Of a DNA stretch of 64,000 nt, positions 12,676-23,282 are shown in pieces; within the stretch, counting starts at the first letter, position 1; each line of letters begins with the position of its first letter. Origin of the DNA: Symsagittifera roscoffensis (lineage: Eukaryota; Xenacoelomorpha; Acoela; Convolutidae); assembly GCF_963678635.1 (NCBI RefSeq), contig NC_087064.1:36713716-36777715 (forward strand). Reading direction: 5' to 3'. Below the pieces are notes generated by a model, which saw only the letters and a list, made by a program, of their open reading frames with translations, made no database searches and was not told where the DNA came from. The position numbers and the translations under genes were made by a program.

Positions 12676-13607
12676 ATGGGGATTCCGGTGTTCTGGACCT
12701 CTGCAAATTCGAATCCACCATGGAACTCTAAAATTTGGTTTGACCAATTTCTATTAGCCGTTACCGTGAAGAAAAATGTGAATCCGAAAGTGCTATTAGA
12801 GGACACGGAAGCGGTCGTAGAAGAACCATTGCCAGGGCCAGAAAAACCTAGAGCCAATGAGGACGCACAAGCTATTGCAGATCGAGAAGCGAGAGACAAA
12901 TCATTAGGGACGAAGTCGTGCTTGAAAATGAAGAAAGAAGGGAGCGGGGACCAAAGGTGGGACACAATGTGTTCTACAACGAAGTCCAAAAACGAATCGT
13001 TTCGAGATTATTTCTTGCCATAGGAACCGAAGGAAAAAAGAGGCTTGTTCAGAAAAACCTTCATTCTGAAGTGTTAAAGCTTGAGTTTAGGGAGATGGTA
13101 GCCCTAGCAAAAACCTCAATTGAAAAAACAAAAAGAATAACTTATGAGAGATATAAACTGTTCACGAAATCACAGAAAGCGGGCGAGTCGCTGGAATCTT
13201 TTCATGCTTCTTTGACTGCACAAGAAGCAAAAGCGGAGCTTGACACATTAGAAGATGAATTAGTTCGAGATCTATTCATTTTAAAAATGAAAAAACACTG
13301 TTCTACAAGATGCGTTGACATTTTAAACATTCAAACCTGACGAAGTCCTGAACCGAGCGCTAAAGTTTGAACAAAGCAAACAGACGACGCAAGCCTTTCA
13401 AAAATCATATGCTAACACTGCAAGTGCAGGAAATCTACTGGTTTTGCAAGTAAAGATAAAACAAGAACCATTATGGAGGGTGGCAAAAGAGGAGGAAATA
13501 ACAGGCGATCCAAAAAAGAACCTTAAAAACGGAGGACATGGGACGCTCGAAGCAACCCAAAGTCTCGGGCCGATCAGAAACCGTGAACAAGGTGTGGAAA
13601 ACCTTTC
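12676..13607 (+). pseudogene. Gypsy gag, broken
   Basis: Structural polyprotein region that would package element RNA. The first ATG lies 6 bases after the LTR and opens a frame starting MGIPVFWTSANSNPP. That frame holds for ~76 codons, then shifts near 12905 into a second frame (to 13340). This second frame contains ERYKLFTKSQKAGESLESFH, a matrix/capsid-type helical segment. It shifts again near 13335 into a third frame with RALKFEQSKQTTQAFQK. At least three frame changes are needed to follow the homology through to the zinc knuckle. I see the order and composition expected for Ty3/Gypsy gag; the capsid assignment is family inference. Confidence 0.85.
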
Positions 13608-14120
13608 GTGGAGGGTCATCTACGAAACTGTCCGGCAATGGGCAAGACCTGCAAAAATTGCAACGAGCCAAATCACTCTGCTCGAATGTGTCAATCACAG
13701 CAAGTCAACGAAGTGGCAGAGGAAATATCCAGTTCAGACGAAGAATGCAATCTTATGAGATGTTTTGATTCCTGCGATGACTTTGAGATCATGGTGGTTG
13801 AAAAAGACGAAATGTCCGTGGAACAAATAGAAGATTACATTTCGGATCGACTCAACAAAAGAACAGATCAGAGTACAGGTCATAGAGGTTCGCAAAATGT
13901 AAGGACAATCGACATACGGAGAAATACTCGATCAGCGCAGATAAAATCTCTAACGGCATTAGTCAGGATTGATAACCAAATCATTAAAATGACTATAGAT
14001 ACAGGAAGTTCAGTGTCGTTTTTAAATTGGGCAACAACTAAACAAATTCTAGAAGAGTGTCCAACAACGAAATTTATGCCGGCGGAAAGCCGAAATTTGT
14101 CAGCGCAATTTGTTGATTAA
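13608..14120 (+). pseudogene. Gypsy gag zinc knuckle and aspartic protease
   Basis: A 170-codon open segment. Near its start is a CCHC nucleic-acid-binding knuckle, CKNCNEPNHSARMC (Cys15, Cys18, His23, Cys28). An acidic spacer follows, and then a retropepsin active site, IDTGSSVSFLN, with the catalytic Asp at residue 131 (DTGS). The frame ends in a TAA soon after, about 40 residues past the active site, so the C-terminal flap and dimer part continues only in broken form (14121-14400). The short form of gag-protease fusion in one frame is usual for Gypsy elements. This is the best preserved part of the upstream half. Confidence 0.9.
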
Positions 14121-14459
14121 AACAAACAACCTATTTTAAAACAAATACTTAAAATTGGGCGCACTGAGGGCCGATATCAGGTCAGCTGGATGGGAAGTGA
14201 AATGAGTATCGTTTCTGGTCACTCAACGCCCCACAAGATGCATATTGGGATTGGATCTCCAGAGCAAAATTGGTATATACACAACTCAAAAGACAGCATC
14301 AACAGAAAATTCGAAGTTTGAAGTGCTACTGTGCGAGCAGTCACAAGGTTGGAAACATTTATTTATTTTAAAATTTCGGACCTTTTTGATCGTCAGGGCA
14401 GTTCCAAAAATCACATAGTGAGTACGAAATATAAATATACACAATGTCTGATACAAGAA

Positions 14460-15300
14460 AAAAGGTCGAAGAATACCTATTTATAATCAGGATAAAATTC
14501 AATCGGAATTAACCAAATTGTTATCGGAAGGACACATAAAGAAATTGGATAAATGTACCAGTGATTGTTTCATTGCCCCAATTGTCATCACAGTGAAAAA
14601 AGACGATTCAATCAAATTAGCTTTAGACGCTAAACCTATTAACAGGCAACTGTAAAAAAATAAATATCAAATGCTGAACGTCGACGAACTCCTCGATAGA
14701 GTAAACCGAATCGTTACTGCAAATGCAAAAGTACCTTGTATTTCACAGTCTTAGATTTAAAATACGCATATAGCCAACTCAAATTGACTGCAGAAACATC
14801 AAAACAGTGTAATTTCAATATCGTGGGGGACAAGCACCAGGAACGTACAGGTTCCTTGCAGGCTTCTTTGGTCTGGCTGATATGCCAGCGGATTTTCAAA
14901 AAGCCATGGATCGCACGCTGAACCACGCTCCGGATGCATTTTGTTTCTTAGATATATTTTGATTGTCTCAAAGTGGGACAAAAAAGCATGAAAAACTAGT
15001 TTCGAAGTATTAAGAAGACTAGACAACAAAAATTTAGCATTAAAATAAGCTAAATGTGAGTTCTTCCAGTCTGAGGTAAATTGGCTCGGGCATAAGTTAC
15101 CACCAACTTGTGTTGTTCCTAAAATCACAAACACAAAAGCAATACTTAACCTGAACCCACCCAAATCACTAAAACAACTACGATCCTTTATGGGCAGTAT
15201 AAACCACCTGTCAAAGTTTATACCAAATGCAGCTAGTCTAACTGATAAGCTTAGGCCATTATTGCGTGAAGAGAATGAGAAGAAAAATCTGAAAATATAA
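14460..15300 (+). pseudogene. Gypsy reverse transcriptase, broken
   Basis: Would copy element RNA into DNA. Recognisable fragments in order: CTSDCFIAPIVITVKKDDS and IKLALDAKP (14545-14640), YFTVLDLKYAYSQLKLTAE (14737-14795), FCFLD (about 14938), and the connection block LNPPKSLKQLRSFMGSINHL (15150-15210). The catalytic motif, normally two adjacent Asp after F-L, is interrupted: only the first Asp codon is intact. A single-base loss follows it and leads to an in-frame stop three codons later. Several other frameshifts (near 14830 and 15000) are present. Dead enzyme. Confidence 0.9.
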
Positions 15301-15795
15301 AAATGACGCTGGAGAAATTTGAGTGGGAGGAGAAACACTCAACAATTTTTGATGAAATCAAAAAAGCAGTGGCAAACATTGCAAATATTCCATTATTATA
15401 ATCCGGAAAAAGACACAAAAGTTAAATTAAATGTGACGCGAGTCACAGCGGTTTTGGGGCCACCCTCGAACAAAAAACAGAGGAGGGGGATTGGATGCCA
15501 ATTGCTTTTGCATCACGATATCTGAATAAACAAGAGAAAAATTATTCGACAAACGAGCTCGAATTGTTGGCAGTAACATGGGCCGTGGACAGATTTAAAA
15601 ATTGTTTTTTGGGTAGGGAATTTACCATAGCTACGGACCATAAAGCACTAACATCTGCTCTAGGCGACAATCGTTCAAACAAAACGTATCAATCTCAACT
15701 CACAAGATGGGTTGATAGATTTTTACCATATCAGTTCAAGATTACGCATATAATTGGAGGGGATATGGGTATAGTTTATCACCTATCAAGAGAGC
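15300..15795 (+). pseudogene. Gypsy RNase H, largely open
   Basis: Removes RNA from the RNA/DNA hybrid. The frame open from 15495 contains the classic Gypsy RNase H landmarks PIAFASRYLNKQEKNYSTNE, LELLAVTWAVDRF (acidic residues 21/23) and IATDHKAL (Asp48), then TRWVDRFLPYQFKITHI. The segment just upstream, expected to hold the first catalytic Asp, is frameshifted around 15430 and lost. The closing LSREP-type motif is present near 15788. Frame continues into the linker. Confidence 0.92.
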
Positions 15796-16885
15796 CAAAT
15801 GGACAACAGTGGTCAGAGTCTGAACTTGATGAGAAATTCGTGCTAACATCTATTGAAAATTTTTATAGAGCTCTCTACTGTTTGAACAATCGGATAACTG
15901 ATATGGCCGAGCCTATTCAAAACGAATATATTCTAGAACATTCTGGTAAAAACACTGGCAGTAACGATAAAGTAAACATGTCATCCCACGGTTGCTATAG
16001 CAACCAAATTGGTTCAAAACGAACAAGGCTCGACCGGAACGAAAACGTTAAAAAAAACTCACAAATTTCAAACTGTAAAACAAACATTTGATGCAATTTC
16101 TCTCATTCAAGCCAATTGGCTAAGAATTTATACAAAACTTCAGCGGAAAATTGAGATGGAAAACAGAAATGCGGACAACGATAGAGACAAGGTGGAGAAA
16201 GATAGAAGTGAAAGAAAAAAGTGAGGATCAGCGACATCAGACAGGGTGGAAGACACAACCAAGTGACGGAAGAGGTCATGGAAACGACTTTTCAACGGAT
16301 GAGATTGATAAAACGGGGGCCAGGAGCAAACAACAAGGACACAGACAATTCAGATTCAGAAATACCGTATGCGGAGTGGAACATAATGAGACAGCAGATA
16401 AAGAACAAAGACGAAGCAGGGACTTCTACATAGGCAGGCTCAATTTTAAAAACAGGAGTATCATCAACAGCTGCATGCAGTGAGATGGTGGCGCAAAAGA
16501 AGGAAATACCCAAATTAATTTCCTTTTGGAACCTAGTAGGTTTAGAGGGATTGGACAGACGAAAACGATGCTAGAACTGGAGGCACAAACAGAAATGTTC
16601 AGCCCTAACACGACCAAAAATTGCGTCCATGAGAGTGAAAGACTACCGATAGTCGTGGTGGACCTCACGGCAGACAGTCCGGAAGAAGATGACCATGAAG
16701 TAAGCGTGGTCTCAAAAAGAATCAGCCATAGTTCAAGAAAAGAAGAGCGCAGTGCAGCTGGCAGAAAAATACCAGGAGGGCTAGACAATCTCGCACGATT
16801 GTTTGATCGGACTTTGCTCGCAGAACCTATCACAGAGGATAGGTGTTTGGACTGCTTACGACTAGTGATTGGAAGGAATGTCAAA
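15796..16885 (+). pseudogene. Gypsy RNase H-integrase linker
   Basis: About 1.1 kb of degraded coding sequence, rich in charged and polar residues, between RNase H and the integrase N-terminus. It includes an acidic patch VVVDLTADSPEEDDHEVSVV near 16645-16700 and low-complexity basic stretches. No enzyme domain is recognised. The length is unusual, since in many Gypsy elements the two domains are much closer. Stops and frame changes near 16010-16500. Confidence 0.7.
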
Positions 16886-17655
16886 CACAATTTTAAACTG
16901 ATGGGCCCTTACACTAATCCCTTGTGGCACCAGTTAAGTGTAGTTAACGACTGCATACTCGTAAACGATCGGCTAGCGGCTCCATGTCAACGGCGTTCGG
17001 CAGTTCTGAAACGAATTCATCGGGGTCATCCCGGTCAAGAGGCAATGCTCAATGTTAAGAGGCAATGCCGAAGAATGTAGAAGCTGAACTCGCGATGGTA
17101 AAAATGCTAAATATATCATTCCCAAAAATGCTACCAAAACACTACTACTGCTAACGCAACTGGGGCAAGAGTTACAATTAGACTATGCAGGACCGCTGGA
17201 AGATCATAGGGGAAACAAATTTACTTGTTGGTAGCATTAGATCGGTATTCAAAAATTCCTTCGGTGAAAAATACTAAATCGACTGGGGGAAAATCGTCAA
17301 TTAAGTTCCTTCGCACCTACATTGAAACGCATAGAAAACCAGAATCTAAAAGAACTGACCAATTTCCTGGGTTCAAGGGTAAAGCACTGAAAACATTTCA
17401 AAAATAGAACAAAAATTTTGCCGGGTGGGAGATCACCGAGGAGGTGGATTAGTAGAACGAATTATTCAAACAATTGAAAGAAGATTAGGAGTAATGCTTC
17501 TAGACAAAAATGTCGCGTCAATAAAGCTCTGTTTTAGCAGGACAGTTCGAGACCTTAGATGGGCAAAACAAAAAAGCATACAATGCTCTCCGTTTGAAGC
17601 TCAATTTAAACGTCTCCCAAAACAGAGTTTGAAATATTATAAGACAAATTTTTAG
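16886..17655 (+). pseudogene. Gypsy integrase, broken
   Basis: Inserts element DNA into the genome. The N-terminal zinc-binding histidines are visible in LKRIHRGHPGQEAMLN (about 17007-17055). The expected segment before the two cysteines is deleted, leaving only a remnant. Of the catalytic core, LDYAGPLEDHRGNKF carries the first Asp (about 17183). RTDQFPGFKGKA (17360-17390) carries the second. GDHRGGGLVERIIQTIERR (17426-17480) carries the Glu. Frame breaks occur at 17080, 17225 and 17405. Confidence 0.9.
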
Positions 17656-19085
17656 CTAATTTTGATCATTTAGATAAACAACACTTGGAGAGATCGGCAC
17701 TCACGGCTTCGCAGTAAAGGAAGATAATAGATCAACCCAGGGACTATGTCAAAACAGTGCCGAAGGATCGAACAGTCGGGATGTCAGCCCGCTGTTTGAA
17801 CAGCAGTCGCTACTTGCGAAGGACAGAGACCGTGCAAAGGCTTTGAAGACGCGGCTAGAGGCCAATGCACGCTGGAATGCCACCCGACGAGATGCATCGG
17901 ATAGTGATACCTGGAGACTTGTGGACAAAACGAGTACGATAAACCCCGAACTGAGGAAAGAACTTATGTACTCGTGGGAAGAAAGCTTTATTGAAGATAA
18001 ACCGGTGGAGGAGCAAAAGAATACATGGTCACCAATTTTGCTTTGCAAAGACGAAAACAGGAAGAGCAGAAAAGCTCCCACAAATCCTTTCAAGGGAAAT
18101 GTGACGTCTCAAACGCCGTTCTACTGTGAAAACAGCTGCTGGAGCAATATATCGGAAGAGTGACACTGCATGGTACGTCAACACTACCGCTAAAGATCGC
18201 AAAGAATGCGAAGATCCCAAAAATTGAAAAATCCAAAAAGAAGCGAGTCGGCAAGAACGACCAGTTACATGTAACTATCGATTCGGAGGATGAATAAAGC
18301 CATCAAAACAAAGCGCAAGATCATAAGGCTAAAGAGCGCTTCCAGGACAGTCCTGCAAGAGTCACATCGAAAGACACGGAGTCAGGGTGGACTAAACCTG
18401 GCTGTAAAACGGGCGAAACCCAATAGCGCTCGGCCGACTTTGAGTATCTCAAAACAGCTAAACGAAGGCAGTCCGATGAGAAAATATAAGAAACCAACTG
18501 CTCAAGAAGCTCGTAGAGCAAAAGCTGCTACAGCAGTTACCGATGAACAAAATACTGACGGCAACAACGAGAGCCCAGGACCGTCAGATAAGAGCAACCC
18601 ACATGCGTAAATTCCAATCAAACAGGTGAAATTAAAAGAAATTAACCACCAGACCAGTGCAGAAGCAATACTGGAAGCATTTCAAAACCAGGACATGACA
18701 CGGGATGAATCGGAGAAGATGGCAGATCAAGTATTGAAAAGAGAAATTCAGAAAACCGCCGAAGATATTCTCACAACCAGAGACGCGGAGCAAGCTGAAA
18801 ATGACTCCCACACCGATACACCGCCAGGATTCTCGGATTAGTCAAGCAAAAACGAGCATCAGGGCAACACCATACTAATTAGAAGAAGTAATCGGCAAAC
18901 TAAGAATCAGGGACCTCAGAGATACGGTGACCCAGTTAAGCACTCAGTACGCTTAGTTTTTCCGGAGGATGACATAACGGACCTGAATAAGGCCGCTCTG
19001 GAGGCATATCGTCTCAAACTGACGAGGCTTACAACAGACACGAACAGACTAGCGGAGGCAAAGTTGGGCATATCGGTGAGATTAT
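17656..19085 (+). pseudogene. Gypsy integrase C-terminal tail, basic/low complexity
   Basis: Follows the integrase in several open pieces (17843-18163, 18290-18610, 18626-18841). Composition is rich in Lys, Arg, Ser and Glu, with AKALKTRLEANARWNATRR and a Lys/Arg-rich middle. A motif RRSNRQTKNQGPQRYGDPVK lies near 18885-18940. Such an arginine-rich RRSNR…P.RYG box is common at the pol C-terminus of LTR retrotransposons. No membrane segment or signal peptide is visible, so I see no envelope-like gene. Several stops separate the pieces. Confidence 0.65.
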
Positions 19086-19092
19086 ATATCGG

Positions 19093-19245
19093 AAAGTAGG
19101 GCATATTTTCCGAGCAGTGGTGAAGTGATTACGTCTCCGCCTCTCAATCGAAAGGTCGGATGTTCGAGGCCCGCCATGATCCGTGCTCGTTGCTTGAGGG
19201 TGAGGCAACATTACCCAGCACAGAAAAATAACCCAAAAAAAATTG
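19093..19245 (+). mobile_element. tRNA-derived SINE inside the Gypsy 3' region
   Basis: A box A-like GTGGTGAAGTGATTACG (19105-19125) and a box B-like TGTTCGAGGCCC (19160-19172) are spaced as in tRNA genes. Downstream, GCTTGAGGGTGAGGCAAC and ATTACCCAGCAC resemble the conserved central/tail block (…TTGAGCAAGGCA…TTACCC) of SINEs from fishes and marine invertebrates. It ends in A-rich sequence (19226-19245). A poly-A-like tail and lack of acceptor-stem pairing argue against a working tRNA. Confidence 0.65.
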
Positions 19246-19565
19246 CATGTAGTTTTTAAGCAGGGGCACAACAGCGGTTCACCGTGATGAGCTGTACAGC
19301 TCGTATGTTGGTTCTATCCCTCGTGGAGAAATGATCTTAAAATCCGAAGGAAGTTCGGATACGCATCGCTTGACGTGACGCTATCGTGGAATGCTTCGTG
19401 GCGGTTCCCTTTAAAAATCGATATACCGGAAAAAAAGAGGGAGGCGACCTAAGTGCAACAAAAAAGATCGGCAGAAAGGAGCATTTAAAGAGCAAAAAGA
19501 CTTTTACAAACATTAAACATTAAACTGAGCTTTAAAAATCCTAATGTTATTTGTCCCCCGGGGAA
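19246..19565 (+). other. Gypsy 3' untranslated region
   Basis: No coding signal. A 17-base purine run at 19428-19444 is a possible polypurine tract, but it lies ~120 bases before the LTR. Immediately before the LTR there is only GGGGAA. Confidence 0.55.
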
Positions 19566-19800
19566 TGTGGTACAGTAGCTGCAGCTGCAGCCACACTACA
19601 CTAACCCTTAGCGAGTGCTTATATTATTTATGTATTAAATGATTAGTGTTATTCAAGGTCAACCTACGGTGACCTAATATGGTCTACGACTGAACAGTGT
19701 GTCCGTACTGCGTTACGGAAAACAAGCGATCTAAAAGAGAAAAGAAATAAAACGTTTTCATGTGAATTGACATTTTGAGATCTACCTTTTGTTATACTTA
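19566..19800 (+). repeat. 3' LTR
   Basis: Begins TGTGGTACAGTAGCTGCAG and ends at the same TTGTTATACTTA as the 5' LTR; similarity stops at 19800. Confidence 0.92.
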
Positions 19801-20262
19801 TCCACCCTGGACATAGAGTTATCACAATCTTCGAGCTAAGCCCATTACCATTTCTTGGTGAAAAATTTGCCGACTGAAAATATCTTTTTGTGGTATTTAT
19901 TTTGAGTGTATTTCATGTTTTCGTCACAGATGTTGTCATTAAAACTAACAGTTTTTTAAACATAAGCCATTCAATTGACACAACTCACAATGTATTAATT
20001 TTTCTATCTTGTAAATTGAGAGAACATTTTTTTGAAGTGCCAAAATTGAAAGGCTGTGACTACAACTTTCAAATTTTCGCTGTTCAAAACGTGCCTCTCC
20101 AATTGTGACTAATACACCTTATTTAATGGTGCAGATGAAGAGTATAAATAAAATAAATTAATTAATTGTAATATTCAGAAAATATAATATATTACTGCAG
20201 CTGTCTAGGTTTTTCTTACTTGACTGCATCACTTAAAATATTGGTGTTAAAAGTTCAGTGAT
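19801..20262. other. Unassigned stretch
   Basis: AT-rich flank of the Gypsy element; nothing recognised. Confidence 0.5.
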
Positions 20263-20978
20263 ATGTTTCATGTAAATTTCCATCCGTTCAATGAGCGCAG
20301 GTCAAAAACTGGCACGGATTGTTCCAGCTCGGAGTTTCTACTGGACGCCGGAAGGTCGCTGTTTGGTGGACACAGTTCTGGTTTCTCAACACACACTACA
20401 CTAGTCATAAACCAGCGGAAGTCCAGCACCCGTTTCAGTTCCGTACCTTTGAGGATGTTAACATTCAGAGACCCACCAGAAGGGGGCATGACGAAGCGTT
20501 TGGTCAGCCCTTTGCCCCCTTGTGTTTTCAGCAGGCCTCGGCCAAATCCAAGCTGCTCTATGACGTTCATGCAAATCGCGGGGTTCCAGCGAACCTAAAC
20601 AGCGTAGTTTTTAAATTTAACAAACTATACGCATGGATTTTCCAAACAAACTTTTATGCAGACCAAATAGATATTAGGATGCCTTCTGGAACTCAAAAAA
20701 TCCCTAATTTATCAAAAAACAGGAAAAAAATGATTCGACCCCCTCAAGGATTCCACCCCCCTGCCGACACAAAGTGTCCCCCTTTGTACTACTTTGAGAT
20801 ATCCATTTTTGGCAAGGTCAGACTGGCTCGAAAATTTTTTCGAAAGGACCCTAAAACTTTTCGAAAGGCGCCTGTTGCGCCAATGTATACTAATTTTGAG
20901 GGGGAAGCGCGAGCCGAAAAACGCGATTTTCCAAAAACTCTATTTTTGGCCTTTTTTTTCAAGGCAGGGCCTTTTTAG
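20263..20978 (+). CDS. Unassigned ORF cluster (219-codon ORF at 20319)
   Basis: The longest open frame in the window (20319-20978, 219 codons) overlaps a second plus-strand frame (20263-20598, 111 codons) and a minus-strand frame (20268-20570, 100 codons). The area to 20590 is GC-richer than its flanks. I recognise no domain, signal peptide or membrane segment. The second half (20700-20978) reads as Pro/Lys/Phe-rich low complexity and is probably not protein. Three overlapping frames in one GC-richer block may simply reflect lack of stops. It could be a decayed exon or transposon fragment. Confidence 0.2.
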
Positions 20979-21623
20979 TGCTTTGGGAGAACTCGAAAAA
21001 TCATTTTGGTCAACTTAAAAAAAAGTCGGCAAAATTTTTTTGAAAATCCCCAGATCAACCCCTGTACTACGGCCATCGGCATTTTTTCACTAACCCCGCC
21101 CTCACAGCTCAAAATTTCTACTTTCTGTGTACTTTTACATGTTATTATGGCTATATGCGTGACTTTGTTTCTGTAAAGTAACAAATGTGCTCAGAACAGT
21201 TGATTTGTTCAACATGCCTTAAGTTTCATTGCATTATGACAACGTATAATTAGTTTATCGAAGATGAAATTTAAAGGTGGGGGAAGTTTATAAGAGTCCG
21301 GTCAGCATTTGTTATCGAAGATCCGAAGACAATGTGAGCTACGGCACTAAATGAAAAAAAATGAGCGAGTCTGACCTTGACGAATACTAGTTGTTCGTCT
21401 CTTCGTCCTTGCATGAAGTTGAAAACTATGTTATAGTAGCTGGCAGGGGATAGTCCGTTCCTTTGGCCGAATTCTTTGTACCACCCAGTCTGGTAACTAC
21501 AACAGCCCTCTGAAATTCAGCAAGATTCACCTCCAGATTTTGCGATCTTCATGTTTTTCCTCGACAATTTTTGATCTCCTCATTTTCTTTAAACTTTAAC
21601 CGCCATGTTCTGGGCGTTAATAT
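20979..21623. other. Unassigned stretch
   Basis: No ORF with domain content and no shared repeat seen. Confidence 0.5.
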
Positions 21624-21631
21624 AATCAGAT

Positions 21632-21949
21632 CAGAGGCGGAATTTGGTATTTTCTCGAGGGGCGAAACGGACTTTCAACCATTTTAAAAAAAATGGTCAG
21701 ATGCTGTTTTTGAGCACTTTTTGGAAATTTTTTTACAAAAAACACGGTTTTTTTTCAGCGCGCGATCACCTTCTCAAAATAACTATATATTGGCGTCCAA
21801 AACGTCTCTAGAATAATTGGCGTTGGCCATCGGAATACGGATGTCATAAGATAATACCAAAGGAGGGACTTTTTAGTAAGTGAGGGAGTCGAATCCCTGA
21901 AGGGGGGGAAGGGTGTTCACCCCTACCACCTCCCCCTATATCCGCCCTA
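21632..21949. mobile_element. hAT-like MITE with 8-bp target duplication
   Basis: 318 bp with imperfect terminal inverted repeats: left CAGAGGCGGAATTTGG, right end reading TAGGGCGGATATAGGG on the other strand. The CAG(G/A)GGCGGA start is typical of hAT transposons. It is flanked by a perfect 8-bp duplication AATCAGAT (21624-21631 and 21950-21957), the hAT target size. No transposase inside. Subterminal G/C runs (21893-21936) can fold. Confidence 0.85.
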
Positions 21950-21957
21950 AATCAGAT

Positions 21958-23282
21958 CATCTACAAAATTCCGTTGAAAAAAAATCATTGGAAATCAGAA
22001 TATTGTCTAAAGAAAAATCTACGCCGAGCATTAATTTTGCGTAACTGTCTTGGTGATTAAAACTAAAAATTGGTTTCTACCAGGAGCGTCATCTGGTTTA
22101 AAAGAGAACCAGTTAACAGTTTGAAACTTGTTCTGAATGAGCTGCTGAAACTGAGCCTCGTCATTATCCCTCGGCTGACGATTGGCCACTCTAGTGTTCA
22201 TCTTGTAGCCCATCAGGCAAAATGAAAAACTGAAAAACATCAAACCCATTTATTTTTCAATGAATCGAGTGATAGTTTCACTAATGTATACAAGTTTTTT
22301 GCACCTGATAAGTTTCAAGACGACATAGAAAAATCAAGGGAAAGAATGTCCTACGAAAGAATTGCTAAAAAAAAGAGCTGTAATATGTGAACATATTCAT
22401 ATTATAGCTTTTTATTTTTAGGAAAGTATATTTTTCCACCGCTTCTTCTATGTAATCTTTAAAAATATAAGTGCAAAATAACTTTGTTAAAGGGGGCTTT
22501 ACTGAGAACTGATTCAAATTGAGTCGAGCTAAACTAGACAAATCTTGGTTCCCAAGCTTAACATCCACAGTTTTTAAAAGTATAACCCCAAGCTTATCTC
22601 CCCGAGAGGGTTATGAAGTAGGGGGTGTAGAGATTGGGGTTAAACAACGTCGGCTTAAAGAGTGGGACACCAGAAAGTTTTACTAAATTTGACCTAAAGT
22701 TTCAAATACCTCCGCTGTAGGCATTCATGGCCTAATTTGGCCAGAGGATCAGGAAGAAGGAAGATAAGGGAGTCCCGATTGACCTCTCCTGAAGATCCGG
22801 GAGAGCATTGCGAGCCTGTAAGTTTCAAACTCAAACTGTTTATTCAAAACACCCTTCAAAAATGATTGAGCAATTTTTGGTAAGCGCTAACAACTAACCC
22901 AGTGTATGTAAAACAAAAACAAGCAAGTAAATTCTGACTAGCTCGTTGAATGTCATGGTCTCATGTGAAGTTTAATTGCTCTAAATTTGGTTGCAGAAAG
23001 AAAATATTTGCTCATCTAGTAATACAATTAGGACTTGCAAGTTGGAATCGGTAATCCATCGAAGGTCCTTCATCGACTAAATGAAATTTGATTGGTGGCG
23101 GTTTTCAAACTTTCCAATAAATTGTTACTTCGAGAGAACATTGCTCTTTGCTCTTTTAAGTTATTTACCCGATAAACTTAACGAATGATTTATTTGGGTC
23201 GTCTTAGACCTGCTGAGATGTCAGAAGTTATAGTTAAAAAGTTAAATAGGCACAAAATGAATAACCGATTTTATAAAAAAAA
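21958..23282. other. Unassigned stretch
   Basis: A weak inverted pair around 22583-22642 (TAACCCCAAGC / GATTGGGGTTA) is the only structure noted. No coding signal. Confidence 0.5.

Larger units (their letters stand above)
12428..19800 (+). mobile_element. Ty3/Gypsy LTR retrotransposon, full-length, inactive
   Basis: Two direct LTRs (12428-12669, 19566-19800) flank a gag-pol order of gag, CCHC knuckle, aspartic protease, RT, RNase H, linker, integrase and a basic C-terminal tail. RT-RNase H preceding integrase, with a CCHC gag knuckle, marks it as Ty3/Gypsy (Metaviridae). The region is visibly richer in G+C and purines than its surroundings. Many frameshifts and stops, a damaged RT catalytic box and LTR divergence (more than 80% but clearly below 95% identity by eye, with indels) show an old insertion. 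No clear target-site duplication was found. Confidence 0.95.

Noticed and set aside
17656-19085. Envelope-like third gene in the Gypsy element
   Set aside because: No signal peptide, membrane segment or cysteine pattern. The composition is basic low complexity continuing from integrase.
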